64,000 nucleotides of DNA from Pseudomonas fluorescens (GCF_002837185.1 NZ_KZ477996.1:106643-170642); one strand, 5' to 3'; counted from the stretch's first letter, positions 1 through 11,123 are shown. Translations and numbers: made by a program. Notes: a model not told the origin generated them from the letters alone.

Positions 1-1539
<1,539 letters not shown>

Positions 1540-3027
1540 ATGCAACAGAACAGATCGCAAGTCATTGAACGCAACGGCCTGTACGAACTCGACGCTGGCC
1601 CCGACGTCCTCGACAGCCCTCGCTACAACCACGACATGGCACCGACCAAGGTGCACGAACGCACCTGGAACACGTGGCATATCACGGCGCTGTGGGTCGG
1701 TATGTCGATCTGTGTGCCCACCTACACCCTGGGCGGCGTGCTCACTGCGTACTTCGGGTTGTCGGTGGGCGAAGCGCTGATGGCGATTTTGCTGGCCAAT
1801 ATGGTGGTTCTCATCCCCCTGACGCTTAACGCATTTCCTGGTACGAAGTACGGCATTCCCTTTCCGGTACTGTTGCGCTCATCGTTCGGCATCCTGGGTT
1901 CCAATGTGCCGTGCCTGATCCGCGCGCTGGTGGCGTGCGGCTGGTTTGGCATCCAGACGATGTTCGGCGGGCTGGCGATCCATCTATTTCTCGGCTCGAT
2001 TTTCGAGGGCTGGAAGTCCCTCGGCGGCACCGGCGAGGTGATCGGTTTCATGATGTTCTGGTGCCTGAATTTGTGGGTGGTGTTGCGTGGCGCCGAGTCG
2101 ATCAAGCGCCTGGAAACCCTGTCGGCGCCGTTGCTGGTCGCCGTGGGTATTGGCTTGCTGGTGTGGGCGATGCCGAATGTATCGATCAGCGAACTGATGG
2201 CGATCCCGCCCAAGCGTCCCGAAGGTGCGAGCCTCACCGGTTACTTCATGGCAGGCCTCACCGCAATGGTGGGTTTCTGGGCCACGTTGTCGCTGAATAT
2301 CCCTGACTTCAGCCGCTACGCCAAAAGTCAGAAGGATCAGATCCTCGGGCAGATTTTCGGCCTGCCGCTGACCATGTTCCTGTTCGCCGCCCTGGGCGTG
2401 ATCATGACCGCTGCCTCGGTAAAGCTGGTGGGGGTCAGCGTGTCCGACCCGGTCACCCTGATCGGGCATATCCAGAGCCCGGTGTGGGTCGCCATCGCCA
2501 TGGCGCTGATCATCATCGCCACCTTGTCGACCAACACGGCGGCGAACATCGTTTCGCCAACCAACGACTTTCAGAACATCGCGCCCAAGCTGATCAACCG
2601 CACCACGGCGGTGATTCTGACCGGTCTGGTGGGGTTGGTGCTGATGGCCCATGAGCTACTGAAAAAACTCGGACTGATCGTTTCCGATGTCAGCCTGGAG
2701 ACGGTGTATTCCAACTGGTTGCTCGGTTACTCCAGCCTGCTGGGGCCGATCGCCGGGATCATGGTGGTGGACTACTTCATCACCCGCAGACAGCAGCTTG
2801 ACCTGGCCGGACTCTACCGCGATGACGTGTATCCGGCCTGGAACTGGAGCGGGTTTATCGCGTTCGGTGTGCCGGTGGTGCTGACCTTGCTGTCCCTGGG
2901 CAGTGATGCATTCAGCTGGTTCTACAGCTATGGCTGGTTTACCGGTTCGGCGTTGGGCGGGGTGTTGTATTACGCGTTGAACGCCAGGCGCGCGATCACC
3001 CCGGTCGCAGCCAAATCATCTTTGTGA
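1540..3027 (+). CDS. NCS1-family nucleobase:cation symporter
   Basis: Inner-membrane permease of the NCS1 (CodB / Mhp1 / allantoin-uracil) family, 495 aa, with about twelve hydrophobic helices starting near residue 45. The N-terminal cytoplasmic segment ending in NTWHITALWVGM and the motifs GTKYGIPFPVLLRSSFG and NIPDFSRYAKSQ are typical of the family. The start follows GTGGAGCGG. Its place between hydA and the amidohydrolase suggests it imports uracil, thymine, dihydropyrimidines or hydantoins. The exact substrate cannot be read from the sequence. Confidence 0.92.
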   Translation: MQQNRSQVIERNGLYELDAGPDVLDSPRYNHDMAPTKVHERTWNTWHITALWVGMSICVPTYTLGGVLTAYFGLSVGEALMAILLANMVVLIPLTLNAFPGTKYGIPFPVLLRSSFGILGSNVPCLIRALVACGWFGIQTMFGGLAIHLFLGSIFEGWKSLGGTGEVIGFMMFWCLNLWVVLRGAESIKRLETLSAPLLVAVGIGLLVWAMPNVSISELMAIPPKRPEGASLTGYFMAGLTAMVGFWATLSLNIPDFSRYAKSQKDQILGQIFGLPLTMFLFAALGVIMTAASVKLVGVSVSDPVTLIGHIQSPVWVAIAMALIIIATLSTNTAANIVSPTNDFQNIAPKLINRTTAVILTGLVGLVLMAHELLKKLGLIVSDVSLETVYSNWLLGYSSLLGPIAGIMVVDYFITRRQQLDLAGLYRDDVYPAWNWSGFIAFGVPVVLTLLSLGSDAFSWFYSYGWFTGSALGGVLYYALNARRAITPVAAKSSL

Positions 3028-3040
3028 ACACGGTCAACAA

Positions 3041-3068
3041 TGTGGGAGGGGGCAAGCTCCCTCCCACA
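3041..3068. repeat. Single REP palindrome
   Basis: The 28-bp hairpin begins TGTGGGAGGGGGC and ends CTCCCTCCCACA. It shares the GTGGGAGGGGGC head of the REPs near 4.4, 5.1, 12.7, 37 and 41.6 kb. It lies in the 110-bp gap between permease and amidohydrolase and may also act on the mRNA between the two genes. Confidence 0.8.
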
Positions 3069-3137
3069 TCTGGCCACTTTTTTGACTGTTGGAATCGTGT
3101 CAATTCATAAGAACCTGTAGCCTGAGGAGATCCCCCC

Positions 3138-4421
3138 ATGAACGCTGCCCTCGACGTTCTGCAATCGACCCATCAGCACATCAACCGCGACCGTTTGTGG
3201 CAGTCGCTGATGGACCTGGCCAAGCTCGGCGCCACCCCCAAGGGCGGGGTGTGCCGCCTGGCGCTCACTGACCTCGACCGCAAGGCCCGCGACCTGTTTG
3301 TGCAGTGGTGCGAGGAAGCCGGCTGTACCGTGACCGTCGACGGCATCGGCAATATTTTCGCCCGGCGCCCGGGGCGCAACCCCGACCTGCCGCCGGTGAT
3401 GACCGGCAGCCATATCGACACCCAGCCCACCGGCGGCAAGTTTGACGGTTGCTTCGGTGTGTTGGCCGGTGTGGAAGTGCTGCGTACCCTCAACGACCTC
3501 AAGCTCGAAACCGAAGCGCCGCTGGAGGTGGTGGTGTGGACCAACGAAGAAGGCTCGCGCTTTCCACCGTGCATGATGGGCTCCGGGGTGTTCGCCGAGA
3601 AGTTCAGCCTGGCCGATACGCTGGCCAAGGTGGATGTGGATGGCGTCTCGGTTGGCGAAGCGCTGAACGCCATCGGCTATGCGGGGACGCGTGCTGAGAG
3701 CGGGCACACAGTTGGTGCTTATTTCGAGGCGCATATCGAACAAGGACCGATTCTTGAGGATGAGAAAAAAACCATCGGCGTGGTACTCGGAGCCCTCGGG
3801 CAGAAGTGGTTCGACCTGAAGTTGCGGGGCGTTGAAGCACACGCGGGACCGACGCCGATGCACCTGCGCAAGGATGCTCTGGTAGGCGCGGCAGCGGTGG
3901 TGGCCGCCGTCAACGCCGCAGCATTGGAGCACCAGCCGCATGCCTGCGGGACCGTGGGTTGCCTGCAGGCGTATCCCGGTTCGCGCAATGTGATTCCCGG
4001 CGAGGTGCGCATGACTCTGGATTTTCGTCACTTGGAGCCGGCACGCCTGGATTCGATGATTGCCCAGGTGCGCAAGGTGATCGATGCAACCTGCGACAAA
4101 CATGGCTTGAGCTTTGAACTGCAACCCACCGCCGACTTTCCGCCGCTGTACTTCGACCAAGGCTGCGTGGACGCCGTGCGCAACGCGGCCAATGGCCTGG
4201 GGTTGTCGCACATGGACATTGTCAGCGGGGCCGGGCACGACGCGATTTTCGTCGCCGAGCTGGGCCCTGCGGGAATGATTTTTGTGCCGTGCGAGGGTGG
4301 CATCAGCCATAACGAAATCGAGAATGCTGCGCCGGATGACCTGGCGGCGGGGTGTGCGGTGTTGTTGCGTGCCATGGTGGCGGCTTCAGCAGCCATTGCC
4401 AGCGGCAAGCTCGCCGCCTGA
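3138..4421 (+). CDS. hyuC: M20-family N-carbamoyl amino acid hydrolase / beta-ureidopropionase
   Basis: Binuclear zinc amidohydrolase, 427 aa, that would hydrolyse the N-carbamoyl-beta-amino acids made by HydA to beta-alanine (or beta-aminoisobutyrate), CO2 and ammonia. Seen: GSHIDTQPTGGKFDG around residues 91-106 (metal ligands His and Asp), WTNEEGSRF near 133 (catalytic and metal Glu), and C-terminal GAGHDAIFVAE and EGGISHNE. The start has GAGGAG about 8 nt upstream. It is co-directional with the permease and probably part of the same operon. Allantoate amidohydrolases and L-carbamoylases share these motifs; the neighbourhood favours pyrimidine degradation. Confidence 0.9.
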   Translation: MNAALDVLQSTHQHINRDRLWQSLMDLAKLGATPKGGVCRLALTDLDRKARDLFVQWCEEAGCTVTVDGIGNIFARRPGRNPDLPPVMTGSHIDTQPTGGKFDGCFGVLAGVEVLRTLNDLKLETEAPLEVVVWTNEEGSRFPPCMMGSGVFAEKFSLADTLAKVDVDGVSVGEALNAIGYAGTRAESGHTVGAYFEAHIEQGPILEDEKKTIGVVLGALGQKWFDLKLRGVEAHAGPTPMHLRKDALVGAAAVVAAVNAAALEHQPHACGTVGCLQAYPGSRNVIPGEVRMTLDFRHLEPARLDSMIAQVRKVIDATCDKHGLSFELQPTADFPPLYFDQGCVDAVRNAANGLGLSHMDIVSGAGHDAIFVAELGPAGMIFVPCEGGISHNEIENAAPDDLAAGCAVLLRAMVAASAAIASGKLAA

Positions 4422-4435
4422 AATGTGGTAAAAAA

Positions 4436-4525
4436 TGTGGGAGGGGGCTTGCCCCCGATGGCGGTGGGTCAGTCAATAAAGCTGGTGACTGATACACCGC
4501 CATCGGGAGCAAGCCCCCTCCCACA
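4436..4525. repeat. REPIN (two inverted REPs)
   Basis: A REP beginning GTGGGAGGGGGCTTGCCCCCGAT is followed after about 45 bp by its inverted partner ATCGGGAGCAAGCCCCCTCCCAC. The outer bases AAATG and CATTT extend the symmetry. It sits 20 bp past the 3' end of the RAYT gene. Confidence 0.92.
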
Positions 4526-4543
4526 TTTGAACTGTGTTTGACG

Positions 4544-5002
4544 TCAGATCCATATGGCATCCCACAAGGGGTAATCGCCAATCCGCTCGACCAACCCTGC
4601 GCGCAATGGATTGGCCACCACATACCGGGCCATTTTCACCAGGTCATCTTCTTTGCGCAGCGCGCGGTCGTGGAAGCTTTCCTGCCATAGCCGGCCCTTG
4701 CGTCCGGTGGCGCCGTTGACGGTTCGTGTGCTTCTGGATTTTACCTGGCACATCAGGTCTGCCAGTGAGCCTTTTTTCAACTCGATGATCCAGTGGAAAT
4801 GGTCGGGCATGATCACCCATGCCAGGGAGTTCGCCAGCCCTTGGTGCTGAGCGGCCCGAAATTGCCGGACCACCAGGCGCCCCAGATGAAAGTCACTGAA
4901 CAGGCGAATGCGTTCATGGGTATTGGTGGTGATCAAGTAGATGCGATTCGGTTCGCTCAATCGGCCGATGCGCAGGCGATGTGAAGCGGGTAGATCAGGC
5001 AT
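4544..5002 (-). CDS. rayT: REP-associated tyrosine transposase (RAYT)
   Basis: Domesticated IS200/IS605-like single-strand nuclease of 152 aa that acts on REP/REPIN hairpins. Seen: the HUH-type metal motif in AWVIMPDHFHWIIEL (residues about 61-75), KGRLWQESFHDRALR, and MARYVVANPLRAGLV with the presumed nucleophilic Tyr. The frame is intact, with AGAGAGG before the ATG. Matching REPs lie on both sides (4436-4525 and 5096-5195). RAYT genes are usually single-copy, vertically kept and not IS-like, and the absence of terminal repeats around this gene agrees with that. Confidence 0.93.
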   Translation of the reverse strand: MPDLPASHRLRIGRLSEPNRIYLITTNTHERIRLFSDFHLGRLVVRQFRAAQHQGLANSLAWVIMPDHFHWIIELKKGSLADLMCQVKSRSTRTVNGATGRKGRLWQESFHDRALRKEDDLVKMARYVVANPLRAGLVERIGDYPLWDAIWI

Positions 5003-5095
5003 TCCCTGGCCTCTCTGCTAAGTGGACTCTGAGAGGCTAGAAGGGGTGGGCTGACTGTGATGTGCAGGCTTTTGGCAGGATGTGTCTGGAAGGCC

Positions 5096-5195
5096 GCTAT
5101 CGGGAGCAAGCCCCCTCCCACAGGGGGCCTGCAGTGTTCATACATTGTGTGTCTGGCGCGGAACCAGTGTGGGAGGGGGCTTGCTCCCGATGAGG
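5096..5195. repeat. REP pair in opposite arrangement, 5' of RAYT
   Basis: ATCGGGAGCAAGCCCCCTCCCAC comes first and GTGGGAGGGGGCTTGCTCCCGAT second. The G-rich heads therefore face each other, the reverse of the usual REPIN order at 4436, 12664, 36959 and 41569. It occupies the gap between the RAYT gene and the efflux operon end. Confidence 0.88.
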
Positions 5196-5213
5196 CCGTA
5201 ACAGGCGCCGCCG

Positions 5214-6647
5214 TCAGTGCGTCTGCCCCTCGCTTCCAGCTTGCCACCCACCCCCCAACGCCGTCACCAATCCCACGCTCGCCTGCAACTGCCGCGTCTG
5301 CACCGCCTGCAAGGTTCGCTGCGCCTGCAAGGCCGCCGTCTGCGCGGTGACCACATCCAGGTAACTCACGGCTCCGGCCTGATAGCTGTTCATCGCCAGC
5401 GCCTGGGTGTGCTGCGCCGCATCCGCCGCCGCCTGTTCATCCTGGGCCTGCTGCTGCAAGTCGCGCAGTTGTGCGAGGTTATCTTCCACCTCGCGCACGG
5501 CTTTCAAGACCTGGCTGCGGTACTGCGCCGACGCTTCCTCAAATTCGGCCCTGGCCTGGCGTTCGTTGGCACTCAAGCGTCCACCATCAAGGATGGGCAG
5601 GTTCATCAACGGCCCCAGCGCCCAATAGCGATTGCCCGCTGAAAGCAGATTGCCCACGCCCTGCGTCTGGCCGCCAATCAACCCGGTCAAACTGAAATCC
5701 GGATACCACGCCGCCTTGGCCACGCCGATAGAAGCATTGGCTGCAAACACTCGCCGTTCCGCCGCAGCAATATCCGGGCGACGTTGCAGCAGGTGGCTCG
5801 GCAGTTGCGCTGGAATCCCTGGCAAGGCCATTAACTGCGGGCTGGGTGGCAATGAAAAGTGGCTGGCCGCGACGCCGACCAATTCGCCGATGGCATGCTC
5901 GGTCAGGTTACGTTGCCCGCGCACGTCATCCAGCTGCGCCCTGGCCTCGGCCAGTTGATTTTGCGCACGGGTGAGGTCCAGTTCCGATGCGATCTGCCCC
6001 TCATAACGGCTACGGGTGAGTTGCAGCGCCTGGCTGAAATCCTCCAGCGAGTGGGTGAGAATGCGGCTCTGCGCATCCAGTCCATTGAGTTGCACATACA
6101 GCGTTGCCAACTGGCGTTGCAGGCTCAGGCGCGCCACGGCCAAATCATCCCCGGATGCTTGGGCCTGGGCGTCGCCGGCCGCGACCTGGTTGCGGATCTT
6201 GCCCCACAGGTCCAGCTCGTAACTCAACGAGAATCCGGCGGTGTCGCTGTTGTACACCGACGGTTGCGTGGTGCCGCGCAACGGCCTCGAATCCGATTGG
6301 CGCTGGCGCAGCGGCTGGGCGCTGGCGGTGAGCTGTGGGAACAGCCCCGCCTGCAGTTGACTGGCGTATGCCTGGGACGCATCGAAATGCGCCAGCGCTG
6401 CGGCCAGGTCCGGGTTGGCCGTGAGCAGTTGCTGTTGCAGCTCATCGAGCGTTGGATCTTTGTACAGCTTCCACCACTGAGGCGCCAATAGGTCGGACGG
6501 CTGCGCGCTGTGCCACGGGCCGTCGCTGGTCTGTTCGCGATAGCCCGCCGGCAGGTCAACCGACGGCACTTGGTAGGTGGGGGCCATAGAGCAGCCTTGC
6601 AAGGCCAGCAGCATCACTGCCGCAAGCGGGTTAAGCCTTGGGCGCAT
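5214..6647 (-). CDS. RND efflux outer-membrane lipoprotein (OprM/NodT family)
   Basis: Outer-membrane channel of a tripartite efflux pump, 477 aa. The start MRPRLNPLAAVMLL is chosen because it gives a proper lipoprotein signal with lipobox LQGC (Cys19). It also overlaps the adaptor gene's stop by 17 bp, which implies translational coupling. Two OEP repeats rich in Ala, Gln and Leu follow, with SYELDLWGKIRN, ELDLTRAQNQLAEA, RRPDIAAAERR and LTGLIGG segments usual for the family. It is the last gene of the three-gene minus-strand operon. Confidence 0.94.
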   Translation of the reverse strand: MRPRLNPLAAVMLLALQGCSMAPTYQVPSVDLPAGYREQTSDGPWHSAQPSDLLAPQWWKLYKDPTLDELQQQLLTANPDLAAALAHFDASQAYASQLQAGLFPQLTASAQPLRQRQSDSRPLRGTTQPSVYNSDTAGFSLSYELDLWGKIRNQVAAGDAQAQASGDDLAVARLSLQRQLATLYVQLNGLDAQSRILTHSLEDFSQALQLTRSRYEGQIASELDLTRAQNQLAEARAQLDDVRGQRNLTEHAIGELVGVAASHFSLPPSPQLMALPGIPAQLPSHLLQRRPDIAAAERRVFAANASIGVAKAAWYPDFSLTGLIGGQTQGVGNLLSAGNRYWALGPLMNLPILDGGRLSANERQARAEFEEASAQYRSQVLKAVREVEDNLAQLRDLQQQAQDEQAAADAAQHTQALAMNSYQAGAVSYLDVVTAQTAALQAQRTLQAVQTRQLQASVGLVTALGGGWQAGSEGQTH

Positions 6648-7800
6648 GGACACCCCCGGTGGCATCGGCCAGTTGTACCGCGTCGCCTTCGCGCAGGGCA
6701 TCGGGCGGGTTGTCGATGATGCGGTCGGCAGGTTTCAGTCCGTGGTCGATCACCAGGCGTTCGCCCAGGTCCAGGCCGATATGAATAGCTTGCAGGTGCA
6801 CATGGTTCTGCCGGTCCAGCAGCGCGACCTGGGTGCCCTGGGCACGGAAGATCAACGCGCTGGCCGGGATGCTCACGCCATGGGTGTCCGCCGGAATCGG
6901 CAAGGTCGCTTCGGCGTAGTCGCCGGGCAGCAGTTCACCGTTCGGATTGTCGGCGACGAACTGCGCGAGCAAGGTGCCGGAGCGTCGGTCGATGGCCGTG
7001 GAGTCGCCGATCAGACGCGCCTTGAAGTGTTCGCCCGGATGTTCGGGCACCGTCAGCTCGGCTTCCAGACCTGGGTGGATTACCGCCGCGTAGTTCTGTG
7101 GCACCGGCACGTACAGGCGCAACTGGTGGGTGTCGGCAAGGCTGAACAGTTCCGGATCGCTGTCGGTGTCGGCCTTGATCAACTGGCCGATGTCGGTGTT
7201 GCGCGCGGTGATCGTGCCGGCGAAGGGCGCGCGCAGGGTCTTGTAGCTTTCCAGTGCGCACAGCCGCGCGTAGTCGGCGGCGGCCGCCTGGGCATTGGCT
7301 TTGGCGGCGGCGGCATCCGAGGTTTTCTCATCGGCCTCCTGGCGTGACACGGAATGGCTGGCCAGCAGGTTTTGCCAGCGCGTTGCGGTGGTGGCGGCCA
7401 GGCGCGCGTTGGCCTGTTCCTGAACCAGGTGGGCGTGGGTTTGCGCCAACTGCTGGTCAAGGTCCGGGCTGTCGATTTGCGCGAGGATTTGCCCGGCCTT
7501 GACCTGGCTGCCGATATCGACTTTCCAGTCCTTCAAATAGCCGCTGACCCGGGCATGGATCGGCGCCTTGCTCCAGGCCTCCAGGTGCGCCGGCAAGCGC
7601 AGGGTGTCGCCACTGGCATTCTGTTCGGGCTGGAACACCCTCACCTGGGGGATGGCCGCGGTTTCAGTCCAGGCGGTCACTGATTGCTCATGCAGCGTGC
7701 GCGCGTGCAAGCCGTTGGCGACCAACAGGGCGGCCAGGGTCAGGCCGCCGACACCCATGAGCATCAGACGCTTGCGCGAGGGTTTTTGATCAGACGACAT
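6631..7800 (-). CDS. RND efflux periplasmic adaptor (membrane fusion protein)
   Basis: HlyD/AcrA-like adaptor, 389 aa, linking the RND pump to the outer-membrane channel. An N-terminal anchor helix (MLMGVGGLTLAALLVANGL) is followed by the lipoyl half-motif ARVSGYLKDWKVDIGSQVKAGQ, an Ala/Gln-rich coiled hairpin, and the second lipoyl half APFAGTITARNTDIGQLI. Beta-barrel and membrane-proximal parts follow. The start at 7800 is preceded by GGAGAAACG and overlaps the pump gene's 3' end by 11 bp. Confidence 0.94.
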   Translation of the reverse strand: MSSDQKPSRKRLMLMGVGGLTLAALLVANGLHARTLHEQSVTAWTETAAIPQVRVFQPEQNASGDTLRLPAHLEAWSKAPIHARVSGYLKDWKVDIGSQVKAGQILAQIDSPDLDQQLAQTHAHLVQEQANARLAATTATRWQNLLASHSVSRQEADEKTSDAAAAKANAQAAAADYARLCALESYKTLRAPFAGTITARNTDIGQLIKADTDSDPELFSLADTHQLRLYVPVPQNYAAVIHPGLEAELTVPEHPGEHFKARLIGDSTAIDRRSGTLLAQFVADNPNGELLPGDYAEATLPIPADTHGVSIPASALIFRAQGTQVALLDRQNHVHLQAIHIGLDLGERLVIDHGLKPADRIIDNPPDALREGDAVQLADATGGVHAPKA

Positions 7801-10800
7801 GGGACGTTTCTCCAGCAATTGCGCGAGTAGGATGACGACCGTGGACCAGGCTGAAGACCACGGGAACAAACAACAAAGTGGCGATAGTGGCGAAGATCAA
7901 CCCACCGATCACGGCGCGGCCCAGCGGCGCGTTTTGTTCCTCGGACAGCGCCAGGGGCAGCATGCCGATGATCATCGCCAGGGCGGTCATGCACACCGGG
8001 CGAAAGCGCGTGTAACCGGCTTCCATCGCAGCTTTCAAGGCATCGCCATGTTCGGCCAGGCGTTCACGGCAGAAGCTCACCACCAGGATCGAGTTGGCGG
8101 TGGCCACGCCCATGCACAGAATCGCGCCGGTCAGGGCCGGCACCGATAACGAAGTGCCGCTGAGGAACAGCATCCACACGATCCCCGCCAATGCTGCGGG
8201 CAGCGCGGTGATGATCACAAAGGGGTCGGCCCAGGATTGGAAGTTGACCACGATCAGCAGGTAGATCAGCACCACAGCGCCGAGCAGGCCGAAGCTCAAC
8301 CCGCTGAACGCCTCGTGCAGCGCATCGATCTGCCCGTGCAGGCTGATCGTCGCGCCTTTGGGACGCATGGACGCGGTGTCATCCAGGACTTTTTGCACAT
8401 CACGGGCGACGCCACCGAGGTCGCGGCCCTGCACGTTGGCATACAGGTCCAGGGTGGGTTCGATGTTGTAGTGCGTCACCACCGCCGGGCTGTGTACCCG
8501 CGAAATAGTCGCCACGCCGCCGAGGATCTGGGACTGGCCATCGGCACCGGTCACCGGCAGGGCCTCCAGCGACGGCAGGCTGTCGAGGCGGTATTGCGGC
8601 GTCGCAGCCACGATCGAATAGGACACGCCATTGGCCGGATTCAGCCAGAACGTGGGCGCCACCTGGGAGCTGCCGGCGAGGGAGGCGACCATGCTGTTGG
8701 TCACGTCTTTTTCGGTGATACCCAGGCCATTGGCGCGCAGGCGGTCCACATTCACCTGCAGCGACGGGTAACCGGTGGACTGCTGGATACGCAGGTCGGC
8801 GATGCCCGGGACGTGTTGCAGGCGCCGTTCAAGCTCCACGGCATAGGCACGGTTTTCTGCATCGTTGCGCCCGGAAATCTTGACGTCCAGCGGTGCCGGC
8901 GCGCCGAAGTTGAGGATCTGGCTGCTGATGTCTGCCGGCAGGAACGCAAAGTGGCTGCCGGGGAAGCTGTGCGGCAGGGCTTCACGCAGCTTTTTCACGT
9001 AATCGGCGGTGGGCGCGTGGTCCTTTTTCAGCGTGACCTGGATATCGCCGTCCTGCGGGCCGATGGTGCCGCTGCTGCTGTAGGCCATGTCGATGCCGCT
9101 GAGCGGGATGCCGATGTTGTCGACGATCGTGTCCAGCTCCTGCGTCGGGATCACCTCGCGAATCCGCGCTTCGATGCGGTCGAACGCGGCGGCGCTCTCC
9201 TCGATACGCGTCCCCAGCGGCAGGCGCACATGCAGCGCCAGTGCGCCGGCATCGGTCGCCGGGAAAAAATCCTGGCCCAGGCTCGGCAGCAACACGAACG
9301 AGGCCAGCACGCAGGCGAGAAAACCCAGGATAAAGCGCTTGCGCGCGCCGAGTGCGAGCATCAGCAGGCCGTGGTAGGTGTCGCGGATATTCGAGAAATG
9401 TCGCTCGAACCCTTGCTGGAAATTCAGCACCGCTTGCAGCGCGGCATGGCGCGGCTTGCGGTGCTGCTCACCGTCGTGATGGTTGATGAATGGATCTTCC
9501 GGATGATGCCCCGGGCCTTGCTCCGGTACGTGGGGCTTGAGCAGAAACATCGCCAGGGTCGGCACCAGGGTGCGCGAGAGAATGAACGAACTGGCCATGG
9601 CAAAGATAACCGCCAGCGCCATCGGCCGGAACAGATACCCGGCGATGCCTTGCAGCAGGAACATCGGCACGAACACGATGCAGATGCACAGCAGCGAGAC
9701 GAACGCCGGGCCGACGATTTGTGCGGCACCGTCGAGAATCGCCGTCTTCACCGCCTTGCCTTGTTCCAGGTGCCAGTTGATGTTTTCGATGGTCACCGTG
9801 GCGTCGTCCACCAGAATGCCCACCGCCAGGGCCAGGCCGCCCAGGGTCATCACATTGAGGGTTTGCCCGCTGACCGCCAGCAGCGCAATGGCCGACAGCA
9901 CCGCCAGGGGGATCGACGCGGCGATGATCAGGGTCGAGCGCCAACTGCCGAGAAACAGCAGGATCATCGCACTGGTCAACAGGGCGGCGATGATGCCTTC
10001 CTGGGCCACGCTGCCCACCGACTGCTTGACGAACACCGAGGCGTCGCCCAGCAGTGAGGTCTTCAGCGAGGGTGGCAGGGTTTCGTTGATGCGCGGCAGC
10101 ATCTGGCGGATGCCGTCGATGATCGAGAGCGTAGAGATACTGCCGTTCTTCAAGGCCGGCATCAGTACGGCGCGATGGCCGTCGACGCGCACGATATTGG
10201 TCTGTGGGGGCGAGCCGTCCCGCACGTGGGCCACTTGGCCGATGGTGATGATCGCGCCGTCGACGCTCTTGATCGGCAAGTCGTTGAGTTCATCGATGGC
10301 TTTGGGACTGTTGTTCAGCAGGATCGTGTATTCGTTGGGGCCGAGCTTGGCGGTGCCCACCGGGATGATCTGATTCTGCAGCGCCAGGGCGTTGCCCACG
10401 TCCTGTGCCGACAAACCCTTGGCCGCCAGGGCCTGGGGATCGAGGTCCAGGGTGATCTGGCGCTGCTTGCCGCCCATCGGCGTGGGCATCGCCAGGCCGG
10501 GCAGGGCGCTCAGCGGCAGGCGGATATTGTTCTGCACCAGGTCGCGGATTTTCGCCTCCGACAGGCTCGGGCTGGAAAACGCCATTTGCAGGATCGGCAC
10601 CGTGGACGCGCTGTAGTTGAGGATCAGCGGTGGAGTGATACCCGGTGGCATCTGCTTGAGCACCGTCTGTGACACCGCGGTGACCTGGGCGTTGGCGGTG
10701 CGGATATCCACGCCGGGCTGGAAGAAGATCTTGACGATGCCCATGCCCGGCAGGGATTGCGATTCGATATGTTCGATGTCGTTGACGGTGGTGCTCAGGG

Positions 10801-11011
10801 AGCGTTCGTAGGTGTAGATCACCCGCCCGGCCATGGCGTCCGGCGACAGGCCGTTGTATTGCCAGACCACGGCGACCACCGGGATACCGATATCGGGGAA
10901 CACGTCCGTGGGCGTACGCAGGGCCGCCATGGGCCCGATGATGCAGATGAATATGGCCAGCACGATAAACGTGTACGGCTTGTGCAGTGCGGTCTTTACC
11001 AGCCCGAGCAT
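7790..11011 (-). CDS. RND efflux pump inner-membrane permease
   Basis: Proton-driven RND transporter, 1073 aa, first gene of the operon. Seen: N-terminal TM1, a first porter domain, LALAVGILVDDATVTIEN (the TM4 Asp pair near residue 407), a central loop rich in His (GPGHHPEDPFINHHDGEQH), a second porter domain and C-terminal TM7-12. In TM10 the segment is MGVATANSILVVSF, where AcrB-type pumps have a Lys-Asn pair. The start MLGLVKTALHKPYT is chosen because CGGAG lies 8 nt upstream. Substrate unknown: no regulator gene is adjacent and the motifs do not identify a metal pump. Confidence 0.94.
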   Translation of the reverse strand: MLGLVKTALHKPYTFIVLAIFICIIGPMAALRTPTDVFPDIGIPVVAVVWQYNGLSPDAMAGRVIYTYERSLSTTVNDIEHIESQSLPGMGIVKIFFQPGVDIRTANAQVTAVSQTVLKQMPPGITPPLILNYSASTVPILQMAFSSPSLSEAKIRDLVQNNIRLPLSALPGLAMPTPMGGKQRQITLDLDPQALAAKGLSAQDVGNALALQNQIIPVGTAKLGPNEYTILLNNSPKAIDELNDLPIKSVDGAIITIGQVAHVRDGSPPQTNIVRVDGHRAVLMPALKNGSISTLSIIDGIRQMLPRINETLPPSLKTSLLGDASVFVKQSVGSVAQEGIIAALLTSAMILLFLGSWRSTLIIAASIPLAVLSAIALLAVSGQTLNVMTLGGLALAVGILVDDATVTIENINWHLEQGKAVKTAILDGAAQIVGPAFVSLLCICIVFVPMFLLQGIAGYLFRPMALAVIFAMASSFILSRTLVPTLAMFLLKPHVPEQGPGHHPEDPFINHHDGEQHRKPRHAALQAVLNFQQGFERHFSNIRDTYHGLLMLALGARKRFILGFLACVLASFVLLPSLGQDFFPATDAGALALHVRLPLGTRIEESAAAFDRIEARIREVIPTQELDTIVDNIGIPLSGIDMAYSSSGTIGPQDGDIQVTLKKDHAPTADYVKKLREALPHSFPGSHFAFLPADISSQILNFGAPAPLDVKISGRNDAENRAYAVELERRLQHVPGIADLRIQQSTGYPSLQVNVDRLRANGLGITEKDVTNSMVASLAGSSQVAPTFWLNPANGVSYSIVAATPQYRLDSLPSLEALPVTGADGQSQILGGVATISRVHSPAVVTHYNIEPTLDLYANVQGRDLGGVARDVQKVLDDTASMRPKGATISLHGQIDALHEAFSGLSFGLLGAVVLIYLLIVVNFQSWADPFVIITALPAALAGIVWMLFLSGTSLSVPALTGAILCMGVATANSILVVSFCRERLAEHGDALKAAMEAGYTRFRPVCMTALAMIIGMLPLALSEEQNAPLGRAVIGGLIFATIATLLFVPVVFSLVHGRHPTRAIAGETSHVV

Positions 11012-11123
11012 GCGTGAGTCTCCGAGAAAAGCAGGATTGCAAACCCCGGCAGTCTTGCCCGACCCACCTAACACGCACCTTTCAGCCAGGTGAAGGAAGA
11101 TTTAGGTAACGGCTGAAGATCGT

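Noticed and set aside
8237..10057. Open frame of 606 codons antisense to the RND pump
   Set aside because: A mirror of the high-GC codon bias of the pump gene. It has no recognisable motif, and its composition is rich in His, Gln and Arg, as expected of antisense frames.
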